From: Mycobacterium intracellulare ATCC 13950
Lineage (GTDB): Bacteria; Actinomycetota; Actinomycetes; Mycobacteriales; Mycobacteriaceae
DNA length: 64,000 bases
NCBI RefSeq assembly: GCF_000277125.1
Contig: NC_016946.1
Coordinates: 3,162,001 to 3,226,000, forward strand
Direction: 5' to 3'
The notes beneath the pieces are model-generated. The model was not told where the DNA came from and did no database searches. It saw only the letters and a list, made by a program, of their open reading frames with translations. The position numbers and the translations under genes are program-made. Below, piece after piece: positions 34,777-45,333 of this stretch (positions within the stretch are counted from its first letter, which is position 1; every line of letters starts with the position of its first letter).

Positions 34777-36417
34777 TCAGCGGCCCGACAGTCGGTTCCG
34801 CAGACGCGAGCCCCATCGCCGCCGGGTTTCCGGTTGATCCGAAATCTTTTCGGCGACGGGCTCTTCCGTAGTGGCTTCTGCGCTTTCGGCTTCCGGTTCC
34901 TCGTCTTCCGCCTCGTCGGCGGGTTCCGGTTGCGGCGCTTCGGCTTCCGCCTCGGATTCCGGCTCGTCGAGCTCGAGCTCTTCGGCCTCGGATTCCTCCG
35001 CCTCGGCCTCATCGGCCACCGCCTCGGCCTCCGGCTCGTCCGCGTCGCCCTCGGATCCTTCGGCTACCGCCTCGTCGGCTTCCGCTTGCGGCGCTTCGAC
35101 TTCCGTCGCGACCTCCGGCTCGTCAAGCTCGAGCTCTTCGGCCTCGGATTCCTCCGCCTCGGCCTCATCGGCCACCGCCTCGGCCTCCGGCTCTTCGGCG
35201 TCGCCCTCGGATTCTTCGGCGTCCGCCGTGTCGGCTACCGCCGCGTCGGCCTCTTCCCCTTGCGGCGCTTCGGCTTCCGCGGCGGCCTCCGGCTCGTCAA
35301 GCTCGAGCTCTTCGGCCTCGGATTCCTCCGCCTCGGCCTCGGATTGCTCCGCCTCGGCCTCCTCGGCCACCGCCTCGGACTGCGGCTCTTCGGCTTGTGC
35401 CTCGTCGGCGTCGGCGACGGCCGCGGTCCCCACCGCGGATTCGGTCGGCACGTCGTCGTCACCGCCACCCGCCGCGGCCGTCGTACCCGCCGCACCCGCC
35501 GTCGCCGCAACGGTCGCCGGCTCCAGTTCGGCGGATTCCTCGTCAACGTATTGGTTTCCGCGCAGGCTCTCGGGATCTTCGCGGCCCCTGGGCGCCGCCA
35601 TGATGTACACCACGGCCCCGATGAACACGAAAGTCGATGTGAACGAATTGATCCGGATGCCGGCGATGTGGGTGGCGGTGTCGTCGCGCAGCAGCTCGAC
35701 ACAGAACCGGCCCACGCAATAGCCGGCCACATAGAGCGCGAACAGCCGGCCATGTCCCAGCGTGAATCGCCGGTCCGCATAGATCAGCACGGCGAAAATC
35801 AGCAGGTTCCACAGCAATTCGTAGAGGAACGTCGGTTGCACGACGAGTGCCACCTGCCCGGTGGAGATCCCGTCCAGCGAATGCGGGTCGATGTATCCCG
35901 AGGGGTCCCGGCGGTAGAAGATCTCCAGCCCCCACGGCAGCGTGGTCTCGCGGCCATAGAGTTCCTGGTTGAAGTAGTTCCCGAGCCGACCGATGGCCTG
36001 CGCCAGAATGATTCCCGGGGCGATCGCGTCGGCGAAGGCCGGCAGCGGAATGCCGTGCCGGCGGCAGCCGATCCAGGCGCCCACACCCCCGAGCGCCACC
36101 GCACCCCAGATGCCCAGTCCGCCGTCCCAGATCCGGATCGCCGCCCCGAGCCCGGCTCCGCCCGGGCCCCAATAGGTTCGCCAGTCGGTGGCCAGGTGGT
36201 AGAGCCGACCACCGATCAACCCGAACGGCACGGTCCACAGCGCGATGTCGTAGATCACCCCACGTTCACCGCCGCGCGCCTCCCAGCGCCGGTCGCCGAT
36301 CAGCAGGGCGGCCACGATGCCGGCGATGATGAACAGGGCATAGGCCCGGATGGGCAGCGGCCCGACGTGCCAGACGCCCTGCGCCGGACTCGGAAAATAG
36401 GCGAGCAACTTCGTCAC
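34777..36417 (-). CDS. lgt: Prolipoprotein diacylglyceryl transferase with long acidic repeat tail
   Basis: Moves diacylglycerol from phosphatidylglycerol to the lipobox Cys of prolipoproteins. The seven-helix catalytic part is residues 1-290, with PIRAYALFIIAG, the Lgt signature GRLGNYFNQELYG, and the conserved RLYHLATDW and YEL. Then follows a non-membrane tail of about 250 residues made almost wholly of Glu, Ala, Asp and Pro, with three repeats, ending in a basic patch (ETRRRWGSRLRNRLSGR). Mycobacterial Lgt proteins are known to have such tails; this one, 546 aa in all, is longer than the roughly 468 aa in M. tuberculosis. Overlaps trpA by 4 nt. Confidence 0.95.
   Translation of the reverse strand: MTKLLAYFPSPAQGVWHVGPLPIRAYALFIIAGIVAALLIGDRRWEARGGERGVIYDIALWTVPFGLIGGRLYHLATDWRTYWGPGGAGLGAAIRIWDGGLGIWGAVALGGVGAWIGCRRHGIPLPAFADAIAPGIILAQAIGRLGNYFNQELYGRETTLPWGLEIFYRRDPSGYIDPHSLDGISTGQVALVVQPTFLYELLWNLLIFAVLIYADRRFTLGHGRLFALYVAGYCVGRFCVELLRDDTATHIAGIRINSFTSTFVFIGAVVYIMAAPRGREDPESLRGNQYVDEESAELEPATVAATAGAAGTTAAAGGGDDDVPTESAVGTAAVADADEAQAEEPQSEAVAEEAEAEQSEAEAEESEAEELELDEPEAAAEAEAPQGEEADAAVADTADAEESEGDAEEPEAEAVADEAEAEESEAEELELDEPEVATEVEAPQAEADEAVAEGSEGDADEPEAEAVADEAEAEESEAEELELDEPESEAEAEAPQPEPADEAEDEEPEAESAEATTEEPVAEKISDQPETRRRWGSRLRNRLSGR
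34961..35410. repeat. Three in-frame tandem repeats in the lgt tail
   Basis: Near-identical blocks start at about 34961, 35117 and 35291, so the unit is 156-174 nt (52-58 residues). Each encodes a version of ESEAEELELDEPE preceded by AEAVADEAEAE. Unit lengths differ by multiples of three, keeping the frame. Likely variable in length between strains. Confidence 0.85.
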
Positions 36418-37229
36418 GACGCGGCCGCCCTTTGACGTACACCGGCGGCGAGTTCCTCAGTGAGTGCGCGCAATGCGGTCAAACCCCCGTCCCCCAGCGC
36501 CGACACCAGCGCGGAACCGACAATGACACCGTCGGCGTAGCCGCCGATCTGGGCGGCTTGCTCACCCGACCGCACCCCCAGCCCGACACCGACGGGGATG
36601 TCCGATATCTCCTTGACCCTGCCCACCAATTCGGGCGCGGCATTGGACACCACGTCGCGTGCTCCCGTGACGCCCATCGTCGACGCCGCGTAGACAAATC
36701 CGCGGGACGCCTCGACCGTCATCGCCAAGCGCTGCGGCGTCGAGGAGGGCGCCACCAGAAATATCCGGTCCAACCGATGCTCCTCGGACGCCGCCAACCA
36801 CTGCCCGGCTTCGTCGGGGATGAGGTCCGGAGTGATCAGGCCGTACCCGCCGGCCGATGCCAGGTCGCGGGCGAAGGCGTCAATTCCGTAGCGCAACACG
36901 GGGTTCCAGTAGGTCATCACCACGGCGTGGCCCCCGGCGGCGCTGATCGCCTCGACCGCGGCCAGGGTGTCGCGGACGCGCACTCCCCCGTGCAGCGCGG
37001 CCTCGGTGGCCTTGACGATGGTCGGGCCGTCCATGCCGGGATCCGAATAGGGCACCCCGACCTCGACGATGTCGCAACCGGATTCGACCAGGGCGACCAT
37101 CGCGTGCACGGACGTCGTCACATCCGGGTACCCGGTGGGCAGATAGCCGATCAGCGCGGCGCGACCGTCGTCGCGGCACACGTCGAAGATCGGCCCGAGC
37201 CTGCTGGCCTCGCTCTGCTTCACGGTCAT
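36414..37229 (-). CDS. trpA: Tryptophan synthase alpha subunit
   Basis: Splits indole-3-glycerol phosphate to indole and glyceraldehyde 3-phosphate, 271 aa, TIM barrel. Catalytic Glu in [18 protein letters not shown] and Asp in the YLPTGYPD region; phosphate loop GLGVRSGEQ and GVIVGSALV present. ATG 37229 overlaps the trpB stop (ATGA), so the two subunits are translated together. Confidence 0.97.
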   Translation of the reverse strand: MTVKQSEASRLGPIFDVCRDDGRAALIGYLPTGYPDVTTSVHAMVALVESGCDIVEVGVPYSDPGMDGPTIVKATEAALHGGVRVRDTLAAVEAISAAGGHAVVMTYWNPVLRYGIDAFARDLASAGGYGLITPDLIPDEAGQWLAASEEHRLDRIFLVAPSSTPQRLAMTVEASRGFVYAASTMGVTGARDVVSNAAPELVGRVKEISDIPVGVGLGVRSGEQAAQIGGYADGVIVGSALVSALGDGGLTALRALTEELAAGVRQRAAAS

Positions 37230-38485
37230 CGGTCGCTGGATCCCAACAGCCCGAACCACTGCGCGGCCGTCTCGACGTCCTTGTCTCCACGCCCGGACAG
37301 GTTCACCACGATGATCGCGGCCTTCCCCAATTCGGGGGCCACCTTCAGGGCCCCGGCCACCGCGTGCGCGGATTCGATGGCGGGGATGATCCCCTCGGTG
37401 CGGCACAGGGTGCGGAATGCCTCCATCGCTTCGGAGTCGGTGATGGGCCGGTACTCGGCGCGTCCGCTCTCGCGCAGCCACGCGTGTTCCGGACCCACCC
37501 CCGGGTAGTCGAGACCCGCTGAGATGGAATGGGATTCGATGGTCTGCCCGTCCTCGTCCTGCAGCAGGTAGGAGAACGATCCCTGGAACGCCCCGGGGGA
37601 ACCGCCGCTGAAGGTCGCGGCGTGCCTTCCGGTTTCGACGCCGTCGCCGGCCGCCTCGAAGCCGATCAGCCGCACGCCGGGATCGTCGATGAACGGGTGG
37701 AAGATGCCGATGGCGTTCGATCCGCCACCGATGCAGGCCAGCACCGCGTCGGGCAGCCGGCCCGCCTGCGCCTGGATCTGGGCGCGCGCCTCGAGGCCGA
37801 TGATGCGCTGAAAGTCGCGCACCATGGCGGGAAAGGGATGGGGCCCCGCCGCCGTGCCGAAGCAGTAGAAGGTGTTGTCGGCATTGGTAACCCAATCCCG
37901 GAACGCTTCATTGATGGCGTCCTTGAGCGTCCTCGAACCGCTCTGGACCGAGACGACCGTGGCTCCCAGCAAGCGCATCCGGGCCACGTTGAGCGCCTGG
38001 CGTTCGGTGTCGACGGCGCCCATGTAGATCACACACTCCAGGCCGAGCAGGGCGCACGCGGTGGCGGTCGCCACGCCGTGCTGACCGGCCCCGGTCTCGG
38101 CGATCACCCGCTTCTTGCCCATCCGCTGAGCGAGCAGCGCCTGGCCGAGCACGTTGTTGATCTTGTGAGAACCGGTGTGGTTCAGGTCTTCTCGCTTGAG
38201 GAAGATGCGGGCGCCGGCCTGCTCGGACAGCCGCGGCGCCTCATACAGCGGTGACGGCCGCCCCGCGTAATGCGCCTGCAGATAGTCCAGCGTGTCCAGG
38301 AAATCCTGGTTGACGCGCTCCTTCTCGTAGGCCGCGGTGACCTCTTCGATCACGGCCATCAACGCCTCGGCGACGTAGCGGCCGCCGTACACACCGAAAT
38401 GGCCACCCGCATCGGGTTCGTGGCGGGTGGGTTCGGCGATGGCTGCGCTCGGAAGCGGAAGGTCCGGGCGGGACAGATCCACCAT
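37226..38485 (-). CDS. trpB: Tryptophan synthase beta subunit
   Basis: PLP enzyme joining indole and serine to make tryptophan, 419 aa. The PLP Lys is in [15 protein letters not shown], and the phosphate-binding GGGSNAIG loop and [19 protein letters not shown] are intact. ATG 38485 ([12 protein letters not shown]) is chosen; the M. tuberculosis protein begins about 11 residues later. 73 nt after trpC. Confidence 0.97.
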   Translation of the reverse strand: MVDLSRPDLPLPSAAIAEPTRHEPDAGGHFGVYGGRYVAEALMAVIEEVTAAYEKERVNQDFLDTLDYLQAHYAGRPSPLYEAPRLSEQAGARIFLKREDLNHTGSHKINNVLGQALLAQRMGKKRVIAETGAGQHGVATATACALLGLECVIYMGAVDTERQALNVARMRLLGATVVSVQSGSRTLKDAINEAFRDWVTNADNTFYCFGTAAGPHPFPAMVRDFQRIIGLEARAQIQAQAGRLPDAVLACIGGGSNAIGIFHPFIDDPGVRLIGFEAAGDGVETGRHAATFSGGSPGAFQGSFSYLLQDEDGQTIESHSISAGLDYPGVGPEHAWLRESGRAEYRPITDSEAMEAFRTLCRTEGIIPAIESAHAVAGALKVAPELGKAAIIVVNLSGRGDKDVETAAQWFGLLGSSDR

Positions 38486-38558
38486 CACCAAGGCTCTACG
38501 CGGGGATGGCTCATGGGGTTCAACGTTACAGCGAAGGGGCTCTTCAGTGACGCAGCGA

Positions 38559-39377
38559 CTAGCGAGAAGGTTTCGGACAGGACGGATGGGTGCCCGCGGT
38601 GACCAGATCGGCGACCGCGGCGCGCGGGTCACCACTTTTGACCAGACCTTCGCCCACCAACACGGCGTCGGCACCCGCACCGGCGTACGCCAGCAGGTCT
38701 GCGGTACCGCGCACACCGGATTCGGCGATCCTGATCACGTTGCTGGGCAGCCCGGGAGCGATGCGCGCGAAGCAATCCCGGTCCACCGCCAGCGTGGCCA
38801 GATCGCGGGCGTTGACGCCGATTACGTTGGCCCCGGCCTTGAGCGCGCGGTCGGCCTCCTCTTCGGTGTGCACCTCGACGAGTGCCGTCATGCCCAGCGA
38901 TTCGGTGCGGTCCAGCATCGACACCAACGCCGACTGCTCCAGCGCGGCGACGATGAGCAACAACATGTCGGCGCCGTGCGCACGCGCTTCGTGGATCTGA
39001 TAGGGCTGCACCACAAAGTCTTTGCGCAAAATCGGTATCGAGACCGCCGCCCGAACCGCGTCGAGATCGTCGAGCGAACCGTGAAAGCGGCGCTCCTCGG
39101 TCAAGACGCTGATGATGCGCGCGCCGCCGTCCTCGTACGCCCTGGCCAGTTTGGCCGGATCGGCAATGGTCGCCAGGGAACCCGCCGACGGGCTGGCGCG
39201 CTTGACTTCGGCGATGACGCCGATTCCGGGCTCGCGCAGGGCGGCCATCACGTCGCGGGGCGGCGGCGCGGCCGCCGCGGCGGCCTTGATCTCGGACAGG
39301 CTGATGAGGGCTTCGCGCGCGGCAACGTCGGCCCGGACTCCCTCGAGGATGGAGTCAAGCACGGTTGCCGGACTCAT
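38559..39377 (-). CDS. trpC: Indole-3-glycerol phosphate synthase
   Basis: Closes the ring of carboxyphenylamino-deoxyribulose phosphate to indole-3-glycerol phosphate, 272 aa. Family motif [14 protein letters not shown] with the catalytic Lys, plus [30 protein letters not shown] and [11 protein letters not shown]. Second chorismate-to-Trp gene after the membrane gene upstream, separated from it by 113 nt. Confidence 0.97.
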   Translation of the reverse strand: MSPATVLDSILEGVRADVAAREALISLSEIKAAAAAAPPPRDVMAALREPGIGVIAEVKRASPSAGSLATIADPAKLARAYEDGGARIISVLTEERRFHGSLDDLDAVRAAVSIPILRKDFVVQPYQIHEARAHGADMLLLIVAALEQSALVSMLDRTESLGMTALVEVHTEEEADRALKAGANVIGVNARDLATLAVDRDCFARIAPGLPSNVIRIAESGVRGTADLLAYAGAGADAVLVGEGLVKSGDPRAAVADLVTAGTHPSCPKPSR

Positions 39378-39490
39378 GCCTGTCGTTTCCCTTCGCCCTG
39401 TCGCCCCGCTGTCATCCCACGGCCACTCGGTTGTCCCCGGCCGATTGCGACGACGTCAATGAAGGGTAGCGGCCCGCGGCTTGCGGCCCG

Positions 39491-40171
39491 TCACCGACCC
39501 TCGGTGTCAGACTCGCTCGGCGCATCGGTTGGGTCACGCCCCTCGTCAAGCGCGTCCCAGATCATCCGCTCCGACATTTCCGGCGTCTGTCGCCCCTCCA
39601 GCATCGCCCCGGAGGCGTCGTCGCGTCGGGCAATCGAGCGGCGCGTCGCCGGCGTCGTGTACTTGATGGCGCTGGATCGGGCCGACCCGGAGTCCGACGC
39701 GGACCGCATCAGCAGGACGGCCGCGATCAGGGCGCACGCGGCGGCGGCCACCGTGACCCCGGCGCCCCAGTACCGTCGCTCGCTCCCTACCAGCGACATC
39801 ACCGAGACGTGCGCCAGCTCGGCGCCGCGGACCGCCACGTCGGGCAGCACCCACAGGCTGACGCCCAGGTAACCGACCGCCAGGCTGGCCAGCGCCAGCA
39901 ACCCCGCCAGCGCGCGCAGCGGCCAGCCCCGCACGGCGATGGCGGCGACGGCCGCGGCCAGCAGCAGCATCGCCAACGGCAGCAGCGCCGTCGACCACGC
40001 CCCGCCGGACAACGTCACCTCCTTGGGTGGCCCCAGCCCGTCGAACGACCGGATCACCACCCAGGGCAGGCGCGAGGCCGCCCACAGCGCGCCCGCGGCC
40101 ACCACCAGCGTCGCCTGGGCGATGCGGATCAACCAGGGACTGTTCAGGGGGCGCCCCGAGGCGTCAGCCAT
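39491..40171 (-). CDS. Trp operon-associated membrane protein (Rv1610 family)
   Basis: 226 aa with four helices ([81 protein letters not shown]) and a polar C-terminal tail. It belongs to the actinobacterial Trp_oprn_chp family, found only beside trpE/trpC and of unknown function. Start overlaps the trpE stop by 8 nt. Confidence 0.9.
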   Translation of the reverse strand: MADASGRPLNSPWLIRIAQATLVVAAGALWAASRLPWVVIRSFDGLGPPKEVTLSGGAWSTALLPLAMLLLAAAVAAIAVRGWPLRALAGLLALASLAVGYLGVSLWVLPDVAVRGAELAHVSVMSLVGSERRYWGAGVTVAAAACALIAAVLLMRSASDSGSARSSAIKYTTPATRRSIARRDDASGAMLEGRQTPEMSERMIWDALDEGRDPTDAPSESDTEGR

Positions 40172-41702
40172 CGCGGCCGGCCCCCGGCTCGGTCAGCGTC
40201 TCGGCCGCTGCGATCGCGCTGAGCACCGCGCGCGCCTTGTTGGTCGCCTCGGTGTATTCGTAGGGGCCGTTGGAGTCGGCGACCACCCCGCCCCCGGACT
40301 GCACGTAGGCGGTGCCGGCGCGCATCAGGGCGGTGCGGATGGCGATCGCGAAGTCGGCGTTGCCGGCGAAGTCCAGGTAGCCGACCACGCCGCCGTACAG
40401 GCCGCGGCGCGTCTTCTCCACCTCCTCGATCAGCTCCATGGCCCGCACCTTCGGCGCGCCCGACAGCGTGCCGGCCGGGAAGCAGGCCGTGACCGCGTCC
40501 AGGGCGGTCCGGCCCTCGCCGAGCAGCCCGGTCACCGTCGACACCAAATGCATGACGTGGCTATAGCGTTCGATGTGGCTGTAGTCCTCGACGCGGACGG
40601 TGCCCGGCGCGCACACCCGGCCGAGATCGTTGCGGCCCAGATCGACCAGCATCAAATGCTCGGCGCGTTCCTTCTCGTCGGCCAGCAGCTCCTTTTCCAG
40701 CAGCTGATCCTCTTCGTCGGTGTCCCCGCGCCAGCGGGTTCCGGCGATCGGATGGGTGGTCGCGACGCCGTCGGCGACGGTGACCAGCGCCTCCGGGCTC
40801 GACCCGACGATCGAAAAGTCCGTTCCCCCAGCGTCATTCGGCACGTGCAGCAGGTACATGTAGGGGCTCGGGTTGGTCACCCGCAGCATCCGGTACACGT
40901 CGATCGGGTCGACGGCGGTGTCCATTTCGAATCGCTGCGAGGGCACCACCTGAAAGGCCTCACCCGCGGCGATCTGCTCGACGAGGTAGTCGACGATCTT
41001 CCCGTACTCCTCGACGCTGCGCTGCGCGCGGTAGCGCGGCTCGGGCCGGTCGAACGTGGCGACGGTCGACGACAGCGGCTGGCCCAGCGCCGCGGTCATC
41101 ACGTCCAGCCGGGCGACCGCGTCGTCGTAGGCCTCGTCGACCCGCTCGTCGGTCCCGTTCCAGTTCACGGCGTTGGCGATCAGCGTGATGGTGCCCTCGT
41201 GGTGATCCACCGCCGCCACGTCGGTGGCCAGCAGCAACAACATGTCCGGCAGGCCCAGGTCGTCGACGGCCAGCTCGGGCAGCCGCTCCAGGCGCCGCAC
41301 CAGGTCGTAGGCGAAGAACCCGACCATGCCGCCCGACAGCGGCGGCAGACCCGCCAGCGGCCCGGTGGCCAGCAGCTCGAGGGTGGCCCGCAGGGCCCGC
41401 AGCGGGTCGCCTCCGGTGGGCGCGTCCTGCGGCACCACGCCGAGCCAGATCGCCTCGCCGTCGCGCACGGTCAGGGCCGAGGGCGCTCCGGCGCCGATGA
41501 ACGACCACCGCGACCAGGAGCGGCCGTGCTCGGCCGACTCCAGCAGAAAGGTGCCCGGGCGGTTGGCGGCGAGTTTGCGGTAGGCCGACAGCGGCGTCTC
41601 GCTGTCGGCCAACACCTTGCGGGTCACCGGGACCACGCGGTGCTCGGCGGCCAGCTGGCGGAAATCCTCTCGTGAGGTCGTCGCGGCGAGGTGGGCGTGC
41701 AC
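40164..41702 (-). CDS. trpE: Anthranilate synthase component I
   Basis: Chorismate to anthranilate with ammonia from a glutaminase partner (trpG, not in the window), 512 aa. Tryptophan feedback site near the N-terminus ([18 protein letters not shown]), chorismate-binding domain with [28 protein letters not shown] and [19 protein letters not shown] start with GGGAGG upstream. Divergent from bcpB with 53 nt between starts. Confidence 0.97.
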   Translation of the reverse strand: MHAHLAATTSREDFRQLAAEHRVVPVTRKVLADSETPLSAYRKLAANRPGTFLLESAEHGRSWSRWSFIGAGAPSALTVRDGEAIWLGVVPQDAPTGGDPLRALRATLELLATGPLAGLPPLSGGMVGFFAYDLVRRLERLPELAVDDLGLPDMLLLLATDVAAVDHHEGTITLIANAVNWNGTDERVDEAYDDAVARLDVMTAALGQPLSSTVATFDRPEPRYRAQRSVEEYGKIVDYLVEQIAAGEAFQVVPSQRFEMDTAVDPIDVYRMLRVTNPSPYMYLLHVPNDAGGTDFSIVGSSPEALVTVADGVATTHPIAGTRWRGDTDEEDQLLEKELLADEKERAEHLMLVDLGRNDLGRVCAPGTVRVEDYSHIERYSHVMHLVSTVTGLLGEGRTALDAVTACFPAGTLSGAPKVRAMELIEEVEKTRRGLYGGVVGYLDFAGNADFAIAIRTALMRAGTAYVQSGGGVVADSNGPYEYTEATNKARAVLSAIAAAETLTEPGAGRDG

Positions 41703-41742
41703 CGACCCATCCTCCCAGACGCGGGCGGACGGCTCGCGCGCG

Positions 41743-41748
41743 TAGCGT
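41743..41748 (+). promoter_or_regulatory. -10 element of bcpB
   Basis: TAGCGT fits TANNNT and is followed by 7 nt and the ATG at 41756, so bcpB is probably a leaderless transcript from the short trpE-bcpB divergent gap. Confidence 0.5.
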
Positions 41749-41755
41749 GTCCGCC

Positions 41756-42214
41756 ATGAAACCTGGTGAGACCGTCGCCGACTTCGAACTGCCCGACCAG
41801 ACGGGCACGCCGCGCAAGCTCAGCGAATTGCTGTCCAGCGGGCCCGTCGTGCTGTTCTTCTACCCCGCGGCGATGACGCCCGGCTGCACCAAGGAAGCGT
41901 GCCATTTCCGCGACCTGGCCGCCGAATTCGCCGCGGTCGGGGCCAACCGGGTGGGGATCAGCGCCGACCCGGTGGACAAGCAGGCCAAGTTCGCCGACCT
42001 GCGGAAGTTCGACTACCCGCTGCTGTCGGACACCGACGGCACCGTCGCCGCCCAATTCGGCGTCAAGCGCGGCCTGCTGGGCAAGCTGATGCCGGTCAAG
42101 CGCACCACGTTCGTCATCGACACCGACCGCACGGTGCTCGACGTGATCTCCAGCGAGTTCAACATGGACACCCACGCCGACAAGGCGCTGGCGACGCTGC
42201 GCGCCCGGTCCTAG
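41756..42214 (+). CDS. bcpB: Thiol peroxidase of the Bcp/PrxQ type
   Basis: Peroxiredoxin reducing hydrogen and organic peroxides, 152 aa. The peroxidatic Cys is in [12 protein letters not shown] with the resolving Cys five residues on, the PrxQ pattern; [11 protein letters not shown] and [14 protein letters not shown] fit the family. Start [20 protein letters not shown]. It is the only plus-strand gene inside the his-trp block. Confidence 0.95.
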   Translation: MKPGETVADFELPDQTGTPRKLSELLSSGPVVLFFYPAAMTPGCTKEACHFRDLAAEFAAVGANRVGISADPVDKQAKFADLRKFDYPLLSDTDGTVAAQFGVKRGLLGKLMPVKRTTFVIDTDRTVLDVISSEFNMDTHADKALATLRARS

Positions 42215-42223
42215 CGGCGGCCC

Positions 42224-43330
42224 TCAGGGGCTGATCGCCAGGAAGACGTAGGCGGCCAGCAGCACCAGATGCACCTCGCCCTGCAGCCGGGTGGCCCGCC
42301 CGGGTACCACGGTCAGCATGCTGATCACCACGGTCAGCGCGAGCAGCACCAGCTGGATGGGGCCGAGGCCGAGCACCAGCGGCCCTTTGAGCCAGATCGA
42401 CGTCAGCGCGATCGTCGGGATGGTGAGCCCGATGCTGGCCATCGCCGAGCCGTACGCCAGGTTCAGGCTGATCTGGATGCGGCCCTTTCGCGCCGACCGG
42501 GCGGCCGCGAGCGTCTCGGGCAGCAGCACCAGCGCCGCGATGATCACACCCACGAACGACTGCGGCAGACCCGCCACCATGACAGCGTGTTCCACGGCCG
42601 GCGACTCCTCCTCGGCCAGGCCGACCACCGCCACCAGGGCGCAGAGCAGCAGCACCAGGCTGCTCAGCGCCTGCCGCCTGCTGGGCGGATCCGCGTGGCT
42701 CTCGTCCTCGAACACGCGCTTTTGGCCCCGCTGCGCGATCGGCAGGAAGAAGTCGCGGTGCCGCACGGTCTGGGTGAACACGAACAGCAGGTACACCAAG
42801 AGCGTGGCGATCGCGGCGAAGGCGAGCTGGCTCGAGGTGAACTCCTTGCCCGGATGCCCGGTGGTGAAGGCCGGCAGGACCAGGCTCAGCGTGGCCACCG
42901 TGGTGACCGTGGCCAGCGCGGCCCCGGCGCCCTCCGCGTTGAACAGCGTCACGCCGTAGCGCCGCGACCCGAGCAGCAGCGACAAACCGGCGATCCCGTT
43001 GGTGGTGATCATCAGCGCGGCGAACGCGGTGTCCCTGGCCAGCGTCGCGGCCTCGTTGCCGCCGGAGGTCATCAGGGCGACGATAAGGGCCACTTCGATG
43101 ATGGTGACCGCGGCCGCGAGGATCAGCGACCCGAACGGCTCGCCGACTCGGTGCGCGACCACCTCCGCGTGATGCACCGCGGCGACCACGGCACCGACGA
43201 GAAACAGCGCGGCCACCGCGACCAGCACCGGTCCCAGCTTCTCGCCCCAGATCACTGCCAGCACGACGACGGCAAGCACCGGAACCACCACGTTCCAGGA
43301 CAAGACGTCCCGGGACACCCATTTCGACAT
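42224..43330 (-). CDS. chaA: Ca2+/H+ (cation/proton) antiporter ChaA type
   Basis: 368-aa membrane antiporter of the CaCA superfamily with 10-11 helices. The two repeat motifs with acidic residues are visible: ILAAAVTIIEVALIVALMTSGGNEAATLARDT and VGVIIAALVLLPETLAAARSARKGRIQISLNLAYGSAMASIGLTIP. It likely exports Ca2+ or other cations against protons. Ends 9 nt from convergent bcpB and starts 61 nt after hisI. Confidence 0.92.
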   Translation of the reverse strand: MSKWVSRDVLSWNVVVPVLAVVVLAVIWGEKLGPVLVAVAALFLVGAVVAAVHHAEVVAHRVGEPFGSLILAAAVTIIEVALIVALMTSGGNEAATLARDTAFAALMITTNGIAGLSLLLGSRRYGVTLFNAEGAGAALATVTTVATLSLVLPAFTTGHPGKEFTSSQLAFAAIATLLVYLLFVFTQTVRHRDFFLPIAQRGQKRVFEDESHADPPSRRQALSSLVLLLCALVAVVGLAEEESPAVEHAVMVAGLPQSFVGVIIAALVLLPETLAAARSARKGRIQISLNLAYGSAMASIGLTIPTIALTSIWLKGPLVLGLGPIQLVLLALTVVISMLTVVPGRATRLQGEVHLVLLAAYVFLAISP

Positions 43331-43391
43331 TGCCCGCCATTCTTGTCGAAGTCATGCGCCCGCGCCCGCCGAAAGTGACGCGGGCCACGCG

Positions 43392-43739
43392 CTAGCGCTC
43401 CGGTTGCAGCAACGCGTCGGCGTCGAAGCAGCTGTGATCGCCGGTGTGGCAGGCGCCGCCGACCTGGTCGACGGTCAACAGCACGGTGTCCCCGTCGCAG
43501 TCCAATCGCACCGAGTGGACGTATTGGGTGTGGCCAGAGGTCGCGCCCTTCACCCACTGTTCGCGCCGCGACCGCGAATAGTACGTCGCCTCACGGGTTT
43601 CCAGGGTGCGGGCCAGGGCCGCGTCGTCCATCCACGCGACCATCAGCACGTCGCCGCTCCCGCGCTCCTGCACGACGGCGGCGATCAGGCCGTCGGCGTT
43701 GCGCTTCAGGCGCGCGGCGATCCGCGGGTCGAGCGTCAT
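43392..43739 (-). CDS. hisI: Phosphoribosyl-AMP cyclohydrolase
   Basis: Third step of histidine synthesis, opening the adenine ring of PR-AMP, 115 aa. Zn/Mg motifs [27 protein letters not shown] and [20 protein letters not shown] are intact. It is the stand-alone cyclohydrolase without a HisE domain, as in actinobacteria. ATG overlaps the hisF stop. Confidence 0.97.
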   Translation of the reverse strand: MTLDPRIAARLKRNADGLIAAVVQERGSGDVLMVAWMDDAALARTLETREATYYSRSRREQWVKGATSGHTQYVHSVRLDCDGDTVLLTVDQVGGACHTGDHSCFDADALLQPER

Positions 43740-44524
43740 CGAACGGTGATCCCCTCTTTGGCCATGGCCGCCTTCACCTGCCCGATGGTCAGCTCCCGGA
43801 AGTGGAACACGCTGGCCGCCAACACCGCATCGGCGCCGGCCGCGATCGCGGGTGCGAAGTGCTCCGCCGCCCCGGCGCCGCCGCTGGCGATGACGGGCAC
43901 GGTGACCGCCGAGCGCACCGCCTGCAGCATCTCGAGGTCGAACCCTGCCTTGGTGCCGTCGGCGTCCATCGAGTTCAGCAGGATCTCCCCCACCCCCAAA
44001 TCGGCTCCGCGGGAAGCCCATTCGACGGCGTCGAGCCCGGTACCGCGGCGCCCGCCGTGGGTGGTGACCTCCCAGCCCGACGGGGTGGGCACCGAGCCCG
44101 GCGGCACCGTGCGCGCATCGACGGAGAGCACGATGCATTGGGATCCGAACTGCCGCGCCATCTCGGCCAGCAGCTCGGGCCGGGCGATCGCGGCGGTGTT
44201 GATCGAGACCTTGTCCGCCCCGGCACGCAACAACACGTCGACGTCGGCCACGGTGCGCACCCCGCCGCCGACGGTCAGCGGGATGAAGACCTGCTCGGCC
44301 GTGCGCCGCACCACGTCCAGCATCGTGGTTCTTCCCGACGACGACGCGGTCACGTCGAGAAAGGTGAGCTCGTCGGCGCCCTCGGCGTCATAGGCGGCCG
44401 CGAGTTCCACGGGATCGCCTGCGTCCCGGAGGTTTTCGAAGTTGACCCCCTTGACCACGCGCCCGCCGTCGACGTCCAGGCACGGGATCACCCGGACCGC
44501 GAGGCCGCTGTGGTTGGCGTGCAT
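43736..44524 (-). CDS. hisF: Imidazole glycerol phosphate synthase cyclase subunit
   Basis: Uses ammonia from HisH to form imidazole glycerol phosphate and AICAR, 262 aa TIM barrel. Catalytic Asp in [18 protein letters not shown] and Asp in [25 protein letters not shown] present. One nt separates it from impA. Confidence 0.97.
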   Translation of the reverse strand: MHANHSGLAVRVIPCLDVDGGRVVKGVNFENLRDAGDPVELAAAYDAEGADELTFLDVTASSSGRTTMLDVVRRTAEQVFIPLTVGGGVRTVADVDVLLRAGADKVSINTAAIARPELLAEMARQFGSQCIVLSVDARTVPPGSVPTPSGWEVTTHGGRRGTGLDAVEWASRGADLGVGEILLNSMDADGTKAGFDLEMLQAVRSAVTVPVIASGGAGAAEHFAPAIAAGADAVLAASVFHFRELTIGQVKAAMAKEGITVR

Positions 44525-44525
44525 G

Positions 44526-45326
44526 TCAGTAGTCCTCCGGTCGGCCGGTGCTGCGCAAAAGGTCGAGGATCTCGGCGTGCGCGGCGGGGCCCGCCGCCAG
44601 CGCGGAATCCGACGCGGGGCTCCAGGGCTCGCCGGCCAGGTCGGTGACGACACCGCCGGCGGCCCGCACCAACGCGACCCCGGCGGCGTGGTCCCACACG
44701 TGGCCGCCGAAACTGATTGCCGCGCCCAGGATTCCGTCGGCAACGTAGGCGAGGTCGAGGCCGGTGGAACCGTGCATGCGCAACCGCGACGAGACCCGGC
44801 TGAGATTCTCCAGCACCGCGATCCGGTAGCGGCCCGGGAACCGGCCCCGGGCGTCCGCGCTGAACGATCCCGCGCCGACGAGGGCGTCGGACAGGTCGAT
44901 GGCCGCCAGTGGCGGCTGCGGGATCCCGTTCTTGCGCAACGGTCCACCCGACACCGCGGTGTAGCGCTGGTCCATGAACGGCAACCAGGTCAGCCCGGCC
45001 ACCGGGTCGCCGTGGTGCAGCAGCCCGAGCAGGATCCCGGCCATCGGTGACCCGGCCGCATAGTTGAAGGTGCCGTCGACGGGGTCGAGCACCCACACCC
45101 AGGGTGAATCGACGGCCGACCCGCCGAATTCCTCGCCGTGGACGCCGATTCCGGTCGCTTCGGTCAGCGCGGCGACCACCTGACGCTCGATCGCGAGGTC
45201 CACGTCGGTGGCGAAGTCGTTGCCCTTCTTGCGCACCGCGGAGTCGGCTCGGTGACCGGCGAGGAAGGGTTCGGTGGCGTCGTCGAGGATTGCCGATGCC
45301 GTCTCGACCAACGCGTCCAAGTCCAT
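44526..45326 (-). CDS. impA: Inositol-monophosphatase family phosphatase (ImpA)
   Basis: Mg2+-dependent phosphatase, 266 aa, with both family motifs: [29 protein letters not shown] and [19 protein letters not shown]. It may act on inositol phosphates or, given its place inside the his operon between hisA and hisF, on a histidinol-phosphate-like substrate; in M. tuberculosis histidinol-phosphatase is a different member of the family encoded elsewhere. Confidence 0.93.
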   Translation of the reverse strand: MDLDALVETASAILDDATEPFLAGHRADSAVRKKGNDFATDVDLAIERQVVAALTEATGIGVHGEEFGGSAVDSPWVWVLDPVDGTFNYAAGSPMAGILLGLLHHGDPVAGLTWLPFMDQRYTAVSGGPLRKNGIPQPPLAAIDLSDALVGAGSFSADARGRFPGRYRIAVLENLSRVSSRLRMHGSTGLDLAYVADGILGAAISFGGHVWDHAAGVALVRAAGGVVTDLAGEPWSPASDSALAAGPAAHAEILDLLRSTGRPEDY

Positions 45327-45333
45327 GCCGCTG

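Noticed and set aside
34961..35410. Regularly spaced repeats that might look like a CRISPR array
   Set aside because: Units are 156-174 nt, in frame and coding within lgt; no short palindromic repeats or cas genes.
34465..36435. 656-codon plus-strand frame and a Ser/Ala-rich 283-codon frame opposite lgt
   Set aside because: Mirror of the Glu/Ala repeat tail; no start signal or family.
36414..37895. 493-codon frame making trpA appear fused to upstream sequence
   Set aside because: The extension overlaps trpB out of frame; family homology and the ATGA coupling fix the start at 37229.
43331..43391. Metal riboswitch ahead of chaA
   Set aside because: The gap is only 61 nt inside an operon and shows no riboswitch-like structure.
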